Shown: positions 1-5,004 of the stretch, piece after piece
Numbering within the stretch: position 1 is the first letter of the stretch
How the letters are laid out: each line of letters begins with the position of its first letter
Assembly (NCBI GenBank): GCA_031260615.1
Contig: JAISLG010000128.1
Location: 1 to 5,004 of the forward strand
DNA from: Oscillospiraceae bacterium
Lineage (GTDB): Bacteria > Bacillota > Clostridia > Oscillospirales > Ruminococcaceae
DNA length: 5,004 nucleotides
Direction: 5' to 3'
The notes under the pieces: generated by a model
What the model saw: only the letters and a program-made list of their open reading frames with translations
What the model was told of the DNA's origin: nothing
Database searches by the model: none
Made by a program: the position numbers and the translations under genes

Positions 1-62
1 TCGATGTAGATTGGCTCCTGTAGCCCTAGCGCCGCGCTGAAGAGTCGTTCGTTCATGTTCAT
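1..62 (-). CDS. ISL3-like transposase, N-terminal fragment
   Basis: The minus strand reads MNMNERLFSAALGLQEPIYI and then runs off the window edge. The pattern LF-x-x-ALGL followed by a short hydrophobic strand is the usual opening of ISL3-family transposases, which are DDE enzymes that cut and paste the element. Only about 20 codons are visible, so the catalytic residues cannot be checked. Three in-frame ATGs compete (first bases 65, 62 and 56). The Shine-Dalgarno core GAGG at 73-70 lies 4, 7 and 13 bases from them respectively, so 62 is preferred. The gene is transcribed leftward, away from every other gene in the window. The family call rests on this short N-terminus plus the inverted-repeat-like end at 146. 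Confidence 0.62.
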   Translation of the reverse strand, partial: MNMNERLFSAALGLQEPIYI

Positions 63-83
63 CATTTCACCTCACCATTTACC

Positions 84-112
84 ATCTTAGCACAATATGG
101 AGCATACGTCAA
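84..112 (-). promoter_or_regulatory. Probable sigma-70 type promoter of the transposase
   Basis: On the minus strand TTGACG (112-107) is followed after exactly 17 bases by TAAGAT (89-84). These match the -35 consensus at five of six positions and the -10 at four of six. The predicted start near 77 would leave only a few bases before the Shine-Dalgarno core at 73-70. The position within the element, just upstream of the transposase start, supports it. It points away from the plus-strand genes and would not drive them. Confidence 0.55.
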
Positions 113-684
113 AAGTGAGGTTACCCACTCGATTTAGCGAAGAGCCATATAAATCCACAAATAAAGAAGATATGCCCTTGCCTCGCCCGCACTTTATACA
201 CAATCAAATTCTAAAAAATATTTGGCTTGGTTGGGAAACTTTCAAAGAAACAAGTAACGCAAAATTTGGAATATCGTTCCTCGGTATAGATGTAATAATA
301 GACAAGAAACGGTTCTTGCCTGATTTGTTTGCAATGACGGATAAATCTCGTTTGCACGATAGCTATTATTCGGGCGCACCTACTTTGGTTGTGCAGGTAC
401 AGACGCCGCCGACCGCAAAGTACAACTTGACGGTCAAAAAAGACTTGTACGAAAAAGGCGGTGTCAAAGAATACTGGGTCGTTTCCCCCGAAGAACAGAG
501 TTTAACTGTTTGGAAAAACGTGGGCGGCAAACTCGAAATTGCGGCATATATGCGCGTTCCGCCGTCTGATACCAGTATAGACGATTATGACGAATATACA
601 ACGCTCTATACAACAGATGTTTTGGGACAGGGTTTGCAAGTTGATATATGGGAAATATTTGATAGTACAAAGGATTTATTATGA
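97..684 (+). CDS. Uma2 family (DUF820) endonuclease-like protein, 5'-truncated by an IS
   Basis: A 195-codon frame whose body matches the Uma2/DUF820 branch of PD-(D/E)XK nuclease-fold proteins. PDL at 75-77 gives the first acidic residue (D76). GAP-x-LVV-x-V at 93-101 is the second core strand. K114 sits four residues before Y118, and GVKEYWVVSP (122-131) is the family's hallmark. Two things are odd. The usual GAPDLVVEV reads GAPTLVVQV, so the expected catalytic Glu is Gln (Q100). The N-terminal E-L-I-D-G-E block is missing, and codons 1-17 are encoded by the insertion-sequence end, so the native gene has lost its start. No Shine-Dalgarno precedes 97; M26 (172) after a purine-rich stretch is an alternative start. 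The stop overlaps the aspS start (ATGA). The cellular role of Uma2 proteins is poorly known. This copy may be a decaying or inactive remnant. Confidence 0.75.
   Translation: MEHTSKVRLPTRFSEEPYKSTNKEDMPLPRPHFIHNQILKNIWLGWETFKETSNAKFGISFLGIDVIIDKKRFLPDLFAMTDKSRLHDSYYSGAPTLVVQVQTPPTAKYNLTVKKDLYEKGGVKEYWVVSPEEQSLTVWKNVGGKLEIAAYMRVPPSDTSIDDYDEYTTLYTTDVLGQGLQVDIWEIFDSTKDLL
122..146. repeat. Terminal inverted repeat end of the ISL3-like element
   Basis: This is the outer end of the insertion sequence, with GGCTCTTCGC at its tip when read leftward from 146. The inner limit is arbitrary because the partner repeat is outside the window. The boundary is supported independently by the Uma2 reading frame, where family-like sequence only begins to the right of this point. 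Confidence 0.55.
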
Positions 685-2315
685 GAATATACACATCGGA
701 CTTATCCGCCCACCTTACCCAAACCGTAACCGTATCCGGTTTCGCGGCGGCAGTGCGCGACAAGGGTGGTTTAATCTTCATTGAACTCCGTGACGTATCG
801 GGTGAAATACAACTCGTGTTCGACGACAAGTCGGATACCGCTGTGTTCGCCGCCGCGCAATCCGTGAAAAAAGAAAGTGTAATCACTGCCACGGGGTTGC
901 TCCGCGAACGGTCGTCTAAGAATACCAAAATCAAAAACGGGGAACTCGAAATCTTCGTCACGGATATAAAAATATTAAGCGCTCCGCAAAAACAATTCCC
1001 GTTTGAACTCAAAGATAATATCTCCGTCAATGACGAGTTGCGGCTTAAATACCGATACCTTGACCTACGCCGCCCGTCTGTCCGCGATAATATATTATTT
1101 CGCCACCGAATTGCGGCGGCGGCGCGCGCCTTTTTCTACGCGGAACGATTCTATGAAATCGAAACCCCGATGTTAATCAAATCCACTCCCGAGGGGGCAA
1201 GGGATTACCTCGTCCCGTCACGGATTCATAAAGGACATTTTTATGCACTGCCACAGAGTCCGCAGATTTATAAGCAACTACTTATGATTGCGGGGTTTGA
1301 CCGATATATCCAACTTGCAAGATGTTTCCGCGACGAGGATTTGCGCGCCGACAGACAACCCGAGTTTACTCAAATTGATATTGAAATGTCGTTCGTGGAC
1401 GTGGACGATATACTCGATATGTTGGAGCGGTTTGTAAAATCGCTTATGAAAACAGTGCTTGACAAGGAGATTACCCCGATACCGCGTATCAAATATGACG
1501 AAGCGATTGCGCGGTTCGGGAGCGACAAACCCGATACCCGATACGGCGCGGAGATTACGGAGAGTGCGGACGGTATCAAGCGGATTAAATTTGACAACGC
1601 CGCCGATAAAATATCGCGCAAAGAACTCGACCGCATAGTGGATTACGCAAAGGGTTTGAACGACAAAATAGCAGTACGCGGAGCGCGTAACGCGGACGAA
1701 AATACTGTAACATTCACGGCGAAATTCCCTGACGGCGTAACGGGTAATGAAAGGGAAGTGTTGTCCTTACTCGGTAGTTTGCGCATTTATGTTGCAAAGA
1801 AGTTGGACATAATACCGCGCGGAGTATACAACTACCTGTGGGTAACGGATATGCCGTTTTTCGAGTTCAATCCCGACACGGGCGAATGGGACGCAATGCA
1901 CCACCCGTTCACAATGCCGAACGATAACAGTTTGCCGTACCTCGAAACGGACAAAAGCAAAGTATACGCAAAAGCGTATGACTTGGTATTAAATGGGACG
2001 GAGTTATGTTCGGGGAGTATCCGCATAACCGACCCCGTTTTACAGAACCGTATGTTTGAATTGTTAGGGTTAGGCGAGGAGGAGATTGCGGCGAAGTTCG
2101 GCTTTTTGACGGAGGCGTACAAATACGGCGCACCCCCTCACGGCGGAGCGGGTATCGGACTCGACCGCTTGGCTATGACATTGTCCGAGGCGGAGAGTTT
2201 ACGCGACGTCACGGCATTCCCGAAGTTGAAGGACGCGAGCGAACCAATGTCGGGTGCGCCGGGTATGACGGACGAGGGGCAGTTGGCAGAGTTGGGGTTG
2301 AGGATTGTGGAATAG
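681..2315 (+). CDS. aspS: Aspartate--tRNA ligase (AspRS), short bacterial type
   Basis: A cytoplasmic class II synthetase that joins aspartate to tRNA-Asp using ATP. An N-terminal OB-fold anticodon domain (about 1-100, with GLIFIELRD and Q44) precedes the catalytic core. The flipping loop is STPEGARDYLVPSR (168-181). LPQSPQIYKQLLM follows. Motif 2 is RCFRDEDLRADRQPEFTQID (214-233). A GAD insert covers roughly 290-380, and then come LWVTDMP and AMHHPFT. Motif 3 is GIGLDRLAM with R495, followed by SLRDVTAFPK. At 544 residues it is about 45-50 shorter than usual, mostly within the GAD insert. Other oddities are GFAAAVRD (20-27) where GWV-x-RRRD is usual, K28 at the position that is Leu in E. coli and His in non-discriminating enzymes, and LCSGSIRI where GGGSIRI is common. 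The start is supported by AAAGGA (669-674), 6 bases upstream, and overlaps the Uma2 stop by 4 bases, suggesting coupling. Confidence 0.97.
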   Translation: MRIYTSDLSAHLTQTVTVSGFAAAVRDKGGLIFIELRDVSGEIQLVFDDKSDTAVFAAAQSVKKESVITATGLLRERSSKNTKIKNGELEIFVTDIKILSAPQKQFPFELKDNISVNDELRLKYRYLDLRRPSVRDNILFRHRIAAAARAFFYAERFYEIETPMLIKSTPEGARDYLVPSRIHKGHFYALPQSPQIYKQLLMIAGFDRYIQLARCFRDEDLRADRQPEFTQIDIEMSFVDVDDILDMLERFVKSLMKTVLDKEITPIPRIKYDEAIARFGSDKPDTRYGAEITESADGIKRIKFDNAADKISRKELDRIVDYAKGLNDKIAVRGARNADENTVTFTAKFPDGVTGNEREVLSLLGSLRIYVAKKLDIIPRGVYNYLWVTDMPFFEFNPDTGEWDAMHHPFTMPNDNSLPYLETDKSKVYAKAYDLVLNGTELCSGSIRITDPVLQNRMFELLGLGEEEIAAKFGFLTEAYKYGAPPHGGAGIGLDRLAMTLSEAESLRDVTAFPKLKDASEPMSGAPGMTDEGQLAELGLRIVE

Positions 2316-2348
2316 TATTACAGTTAAAAGCATAGTGGGGAATTATTT

Positions 2349-3227
2349 ATGACAGAGTTAGTCGTACGTCCGAAACTTGATTTGGTATTCAAGGAGTTTT
2401 TCTCAAACCCGACAAACGCGGATTTGCTTAGGTCGTTATTGTCGTGTGTAATGAGAATTGACGCGAATACAATAGACTCGATTGCATACGAGAATACGGA
2501 CGAATTACCCGAGTTCCCGGACGACAAGTATTCGCGGTTGGACTTGAAATTAGTAGTGGACGGGGTTATAGTTGATGTGGAGATGCAACGGAGTGACGAA
2601 AAGAATTTTGTTGACAGGTCGTTGTATTACTGGTCGAAGATGTTCGGCAGTGCGATAGTTAAGGGGCAAAACTACAACGAACTCCCGAAAACGATTGTCA
2701 TATCATTTTTGGATTTTGTGCTGTTCGACTGGGACGAGTATGTTTCTGAATGTGCATTAACAGACGTTTTGCACAACCGAAAGGTGACAGACAAACTTGG
2801 GATATACTTTTTGGAGTTGCCAAAAGTTAAGGAAACGAATGACAAATTAGCGTTGTGGTTGAAATTTTTGAGAGCGGAAACGCTTGAAGAATTGGATACG
2901 ATAGAAAGCAAGGGGGATACGGATATGTCACAGGCAGTTAAAGTTATACGGCAGATGAATGAGGACAATTTAATGCGCGAACGGGCAAGAATGCGTGAGG
3001 AAGCCGTTATTGAGAGGGTGTCCGGATTTGCGTTTGCAAGAAAGAAAGGTATCGAGGAAGGACTCGAAAAAGGCAAAGCAATAGGTATCGAAAAGGGCAA
3101 AGCAATAGGTATCGAAAAAGGCAAAGTAGAAATTGTTCAAGAACTCCTTAAACTTAATATGCCTATTGACACTATTGTGGCAGTATCGAAGTTGCCTATT
3201 GAAACGATAAAAGGGTTGTTGAATTAG
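2349..3227 (+). CDS. Rpn family recombination-promoting nuclease (PD-(D/E)XK, PF12784-like)
   Basis: A 292-residue protein of the Rpn / 'PD-(D/E)XK nuclease family transposase' group. The opening PKLDLVFKEFF (8-18) is the family's N-terminal signature. The nuclease core is LDLKLVVDGVIVDVEMQ (64-80), giving D65 and E78-x-Q80, followed by RSLYYWSKMF and an LPKTIVISFLDF strand. The active site therefore looks intact. After a linker near 185-195, the C-terminal part is helical and charged. It carries four-residue repeats (GIEE, GLEK, GKAI, GIEK, GKAI, GIEK, GKVE at 234-261) and ends with a helix pair, LLKLNMPIDTIVAVSKLPIETIKGLL. Known Rpn proteins are DNA nucleases, some acting as toxins and anti-phage effectors held in check by their own separately translated C-terminus. 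GGGG at 2337-2340 lies 8 bases before the start. It follows aspS by 33 bases and precedes a free copy of its own tail. The 'transposase' label in databases does not mean it moves. Confidence 0.9.
   Translation: MTELVVRPKLDLVFKEFFSNPTNADLLRSLLSCVMRIDANTIDSIAYENTDELPEFPDDKYSRLDLKLVVDGVIVDVEMQRSDEKNFVDRSLYYWSKMFGSAIVKGQNYNELPKTIVISFLDFVLFDWDEYVSECALTDVLHNRKVTDKLGIYFLELPKVKETNDKLALWLKFLRAETLEELDTIESKGDTDMSQAVKVIRQMNEDNLMRERARMREEAVIERVSGFAFARKKGIEEGLEKGKAIGIEKGKAIGIEKGKVEIVQELLKLNMPIDTIVAVSKLPIETIKGLLN
2911..2927 (+). promoter_or_regulatory. Internal ribosome binding site and start codon within the Rpn gene
   Basis: AGGGGG at 2911-2916 is followed after 8 bases by ATG at 2925-2927, in frame with the Rpn nuclease gene. 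It could pair with the 16S rRNA tail with one wobble. It is the element that would allow separate synthesis of the C-terminal antitoxin-like fragment. Confidence 0.45.
2925..3227 (+). CDS. Candidate RpnS: internally started C-terminal fragment of the Rpn gene
   Basis: An in-frame ATG at codon 193 of the Rpn gene is preceded by AGGGGG (2911-2916), 8 bases upstream, a usable Shine-Dalgarno site with one G-U pair. Translation from here would give a 100-residue protein containing only the helical, repeat-bearing C-terminal domain without the nuclease. In characterised Rpn loci such a gene-within-gene product binds and inhibits the full-length nuclease. Support in this window is that the separate downstream gene begins at the same aligned position (M-S-Q-AVKVI here, M-G-AVKVI there). 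Nested starts cannot be proved from sequence alone; M203, M209 and M215 are other in-frame candidates. Confidence 0.5.
   Translation: MSQAVKVIRQMNEDNLMRERARMREEAVIERVSGFAFARKKGIEEGLEKGKAIGIEKGKAIGIEKGKVEIVQELLKLNMPIDTIVAVSKLPIETIKGLLN
2978..3225 (+). repeat. Direct repeat, copy 1 (3' part of the Rpn gene)
   Basis: Bases 2978-3058 are identical to 3290-3370 (81 bp). Bases 3123-3225 match 3387-3489 (103 bp) with two differences, at 3167 and 3197, both synonymous. The segment between (64 bp here, 16 bp in copy 2) holds the 24-bp repeats and is the variable part. Similarity stops at the two stop codons. Confidence 0.95.
3072..3126 (+). repeat. 24-bp in-frame tandem repeat, two full units plus a partial third
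   Basis: Units at 3072-3095 and 3096-3119 differ only in the last base, and 3120-3126 starts a third. Each unit encodes GKAIGIEK, which is two of the four-residue helical repeats of the Rpn C-terminal domain. The stretch just before it (GIEEGLEK) is a diverged unit. The neighbouring paralogue lacks exactly two units, so the tract has expanded or contracted, as expected from slippage or recombination between repeats. Confidence 0.9.
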
Positions 3228-3239
3228 TGAGGTATTAAA

Positions 3240-3491
3240 ATGGGAGCAGTAAAGGTCATAATACAAACCGACCCTGAAAAATTGCGGTACGAACGGGCAA
3301 GAATGCGTGAGGAAGCCGTTATTGAGAGGGTGTCCGGATTTGCGTTTGCAAGAAAGAAAGGTATCGAGGAGGGTGTTGAAAAGACCAAAGTAGAAATTGT
3401 TCAAGAACTCCTTAAACTTAATATGCCTATCGACACTATTGTGGCAGTATCGAAGTTGCCCATTGAAACGATAAAAGGGTTGTTGAATTGA
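3240..3491 (+). CDS. Free-standing Rpn C-terminal domain protein (candidate RpnS-like antitoxin)
   Basis: An 83-residue protein equivalent to residues 193-292 of the Rpn gene just upstream. It has AVKVI (3-7), a diverged stretch IQTDPEKLRY, then ERARMREEAVIERVSGFAFA identical to the large protein. It has only three four-residue repeats (GIEE, GVEK, TKVE) instead of seven, and the same terminal helix pair. It lacks the nuclease core entirely. A good Shine-Dalgarno core, GAGG at 3229-3232, lies 7 bases before the ATG and directly follows the Rpn stop (3225-3227), suggesting coupled translation. TGA in its own frame at 3228-3230 fixes the upstream limit. By analogy with RpnS it could bind the repeat helix of the large protein and inhibit it. 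The alternative is the residue of a second rpn gene whose 5' part was deleted. The strong ribosome site and only synonymous changes in the final block favour a working gene. Confidence 0.78.
   Translation: MGAVKVIIQTDPEKLRYERARMREEAVIERVSGFAFARKKGIEEGVEKTKVEIVQELLKLNMPIDTIVAVSKLPIETIKGLLN
3290..3489 (+). repeat. Direct repeat, copy 2 (3' part of the small Rpn-like gene)
   Basis: This is the second copy of the segment described at 2978-3225, with 48 bp fewer in the middle. Outside the repeat the small gene keeps only weak similarity upstream (AVKVI at the same distance from the shared block) and none after the stop codon. Confidence 0.95.
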
Positions 3492-3513
3492 ATTATAGGA
3501 CGATAAATAAAAT

Positions 3514-4149
3514 ATGATAATAGCTCTGACCAAGGGGCGCATTGAAAAAGCCGCGCTCGGGAAAATGTCCGAGTCGGGTATGGACGTGTCCGAACTCACC
3601 GATAAAGCGCAACGTGGACGCAAATTGATATTCAGTATTCCTAAAACCGAATACCAAATAATAATATCAAAACCCGCTGATGTATTGACATACGTTTCGC
3701 GCGGTATCGCCGACATCGGTGTAGTAGGCAAGGATACGCTCGACGAGGAAACCGACATCGGCGGTTATTACGAAATAGCCGACCTCAAAACAGGGATATG
3801 CCGCTTTGCGTTCGCCGCCAAGGTAGGTACGAGTGACTTCTTTAACTCGTATGAATCGCGCGTAATCGCAAGCAAATACCCGAATGTGGCACGGAAATTT
3901 TTCCAAAGCAAAGGCATAGACGCCGAGATTGTGAAAATCGAGGGGAGTGTCGAACTTGCCCCGATACTCGGACTCGCCGACGGAATAGTCGATATTGTAG
4001 AAACGGGAGCGACACTAAAAGCGAACGGGCTTGAAGTAGTCGAGGACATATCCCCAATTTCCACGCGCGTAATTGCAAACCGTGCAGGACTCAAAATGCG
4101 GAAATCGGCAATAGAGGGGTTTGTGACAAAACTCACGGGAGGAAACTAA
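3514..4149 (+). CDS. hisG: ATP phosphoribosyltransferase, short form (HisG)
   Basis: This enzyme catalyses the first and committed step of histidine biosynthesis, joining ATP and PRPP to make phosphoribosyl-ATP. The 211-residue length and the lack of a C-terminal ACT-like regulatory domain mark the short (HisG-S) form, which works as a hetero-octamer with the synthetase-like HisZ. Visible signatures are ALTKGRI (4-10), ADVLTYVSRGIADIGVVGKD (55-74), SKYPNVARKFF (120-130), IEGSVELAPILGLADGIVDI (142-161) and the PRPP-binding loop ETGATLKANGL (163-173). No hisZ lies in this window. The start is chosen for its match to the family's N-terminus (the conserved ALTKGR at residues 4-9). Only a weak AGGA (3497-3500) lies upstream, at long spacing. 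The gene is 22 bases after the small Rpn-like gene and overlaps hisD by one base. Confidence 0.96.
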   Translation: MIIALTKGRIEKAALGKMSESGMDVSELTDKAQRGRKLIFSIPKTEYQIIISKPADVLTYVSRGIADIGVVGKDTLDEETDIGGYYEIADLKTGICRFAFAAKVGTSDFFNSYESRVIASKYPNVARKFFQSKGIDAEIVKIEGSVELAPILGLADGIVDIVETGATLKANGLEVVEDISPISTRVIANRAGLKMRKSAIEGFVTKLTGGN

Positions 4150-5004
4150 TGGTAAAAACATACATCGGCGCAGACGGCTACAACACATACAAAGCCGAAT
4201 ACACGAAAAGCGCGGACACGGACAATGCAAACATTACCAAGACGGTCGCGGCGGTACTTGCTGACGTAAAAGCACTCGGTTCAACGGCAGTATCGGCGTA
4301 CGCGGTGGAATTTGACGGACACCCCGTTCGGAAAGTATCGGAAACGGAGATTGCGACGGCATACGACAACGCGGACAGCAACCTCCGTTCCGCGCTTATA
4401 AAATGCGCGGAGAACATAAAAATGTTCCACGCGGAACAACGGCGTAACGATACTCAGATGGTGCGAGGCGATGTAGTCCTCGGTACTAAGGTTGCACCAG
4501 TCGAAACAGCAGGGATATACGTCCCCGGCGGAACAGCCGCGTATCCCTCGTCTGTGCTTATGAACGCATTGCCCGCCGCTGTCGCAGGGGTGAAAAATAT
4601 CGTGAGGTGTACACCGCCCCTCAAAGACGGCTCGGCTAATCCGGATATATTGCTCGCCGCGAAAATTGCACAGGTAACGGAAATATACCTTGTAGGCGGC
4701 GCACAGGCAGTCGCCGCTATGGCATACGGCGCGACAGTGCCAAAATGCGATGTAATTGTCGGACCGGGTAACGCGTACGTTGCCGAGGCGAAACGGCAAG
4801 TGTTTGGCTTGTGTAGTATTGATATGGTCGCCGGGCCGTCCGAAATACTCATACTTGCCGACAGAAACGCAAATCCGCGTTATATCGCGGCGGATATGAT
4901 GGGGCAAGCGGAACACGATATACGCGCACGCGCAATACTCGTGACGGACGACAAAACACTCCCCGAACGGGTAATCGCCGAACTCGAAACGCAAGTCAAA
5001 ACAA
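4149..5004 (+). CDS. hisD: Histidinol dehydrogenase (HisD), N-terminal two thirds
   Basis: This zinc enzyme oxidises L-histidinol to histidine in two NAD-dependent steps, the end of the pathway. The frame stays open to the window edge, giving 285 codons of an expected 430 or so. Recognisable blocks are AGIYVPGGTAAYPSSVLMNA (121-140), LVGGAQAVAAMAYG (181-194), VGPGNAYVAEAKRQVFG (204-220), IDMVAGPSEILILAD (224-238) and GQAEHD (252-257). Q253 and H256 correspond to two of the four zinc ligands. The remaining ligands and the catalytic Glu-His pair lie beyond the edge. The start is well fixed: TAATG joins it to the hisG stop, and GGAGG at 4138-4142 lies 6 bases upstream, so translation is probably coupled to hisG. 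Confidence 0.97.
   Translation, partial: MVKTYIGADGYNTYKAEYTKSADTDNANITKTVAAVLADVKALGSTAVSAYAVEFDGHPVRKVSETEIATAYDNADSNLRSALIKCAENIKMFHAEQRRNDTQMVRGDVVLGTKVAPVETAGIYVPGGTAAYPSSVLMNALPAAVAGVKNIVRCTPPLKDGSANPDILLAAKIAQVTEIYLVGGAQAVAAMAYGATVPKCDVIVGPGNAYVAEAKRQVFGLCSIDMVAGPSEILILADRNANPRYIAADMMGQAEHDIRARAILVTDDKTLPERVIAELETQVKT

Larger units (their letters stand above)
1..146 (-). mobile_element. End of an ISL3-like insertion sequence (partial)
   Basis: The terminal 146 bases look like one end of an ISL3-family element. Read on the minus strand from 146, the sequence begins GGCTCTTCGCTAAATCGAG, and a GGCTCTTC-type end is typical of ISL3-family inverted repeats as I recall them. Inside this end lie a minus-strand promoter, a Shine-Dalgarno site and the start of a protein resembling ISL3 transposases. 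The bases just outside, atataaat (147-154), are AT-rich and would be one copy of the 8-bp target duplication that this family makes. The other end of the element lies beyond the window, so neither the inverted repeat nor the duplication can be confirmed here. The insertion appears to have cut into the Uma2 gene that continues to the right. Confidence 0.66.

Noticed and set aside
634..664. Possible promoter for aspS (TTGCAA with a downstream TTTGAT)
   Set aside because: Both boxes are weak and the spacing is not ideal. It lies inside the end of the Uma2 gene in AT-rich sequence, where such matches are expected by chance.
464..1030. A 188-codon minus-strand frame over the Uma2/aspS junction
   Set aside because: It is antisense to conserved Uma2 and AspRS motifs and has no ribosome site or family features.
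2316..2348. Terminator after aspS
   Set aside because: The 33-base gap shows no GC-rich hairpin followed by a T run.
3072..3126. Short tandem repeats as a possible CRISPR or iteron array
   Set aside because: The units are contiguous without spacers, multiples of three, in frame, and encode a known kind of helical protein repeat.
2349..3227. The Rpn gene as an insertion-sequence transposase
   Set aside because: Databases call this family a transposase, but there are no inverted repeats or target duplications around it. The PD-(D/E)XK core and repeat tail fit Rpn nucleases.
2970..3758. A 262-codon open frame on the minus strand across both Rpn-type genes and into hisG
   Set aside because: It is antisense to well-supported genes, and it carries the duplicated sequence twice because of the underlying direct repeat. 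It has no recognisable domain and is a shadow.
4281..4994. A 237-codon minus-strand frame rich in Cys and His
   Set aside because: It lies opposite hisD, whose plus-strand frame matches the family throughout. The Cys/His content comes from antisense reading of GC-rich codons.

Overview
The window reads as the chromosome of a bacterium, most likely an uncultured member of the Bacillota (Clostridia-like). The reasons are purine-rich Shine-Dalgarno sites, a short-form HisG, a bacterial-type AspRS, Uma2 and Rpn family proteins of the kind common in clostridia, and moderate GC by eye. This placement is inference; no rRNA or other decisive marker is present.

Layout. The left edge (1-146) is the end of an ISL3-like insertion sequence: an inverted-repeat end at 146, a good leftward promoter, and the first 20 or so codons of a transposase on the minus strand. 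The rest of the window is on the plus strand and almost gap-free: a 5'-truncated Uma2/DUF820 gene (97-684, whose first 17 codons are IS sequence), aspS (681-2315, ATGA overlap with the gene before), an Rpn-family PD-(D/E)XK nuclease gene (2349-3227), a free-standing 83-codon copy of the Rpn C-terminal domain (3240-3491), hisG (3514-4149) and the first two thirds of hisD (4149 to the edge). No intergenic gap between plus-strand genes exceeds 33 bases. I see no terminator or convincing promoter between them, so they could be one transcript in which housekeeping translation and histidine genes flank a nuclease module.

The Rpn pair is the part worth attention. Rpn proteins are known as gene-within-gene toxin-antitoxin and anti-phage systems: a separately translated C-terminal fragment (RpnS) blocks the full-length nuclease (RpnL), and RpnS carries a helix of four-residue repeats whose number varies between strains. 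Here the long gene has a plausible internal ribosome site and start (2925). Immediately downstream lies a second, independent gene that starts at the same aligned position, is nearly identical over most of its length, and differs by exactly two 24-bp (8-residue) repeat units. That looks like an RpnS antitoxin duplicated into its own gene, or a second antitoxin of altered repeat length.

The flanking genes are conventional. AspRS charges tRNA-Asp. HisG and HisD catalyse the first and last two steps of histidine synthesis. The short HisG needs a HisZ partner, which is not in the window.
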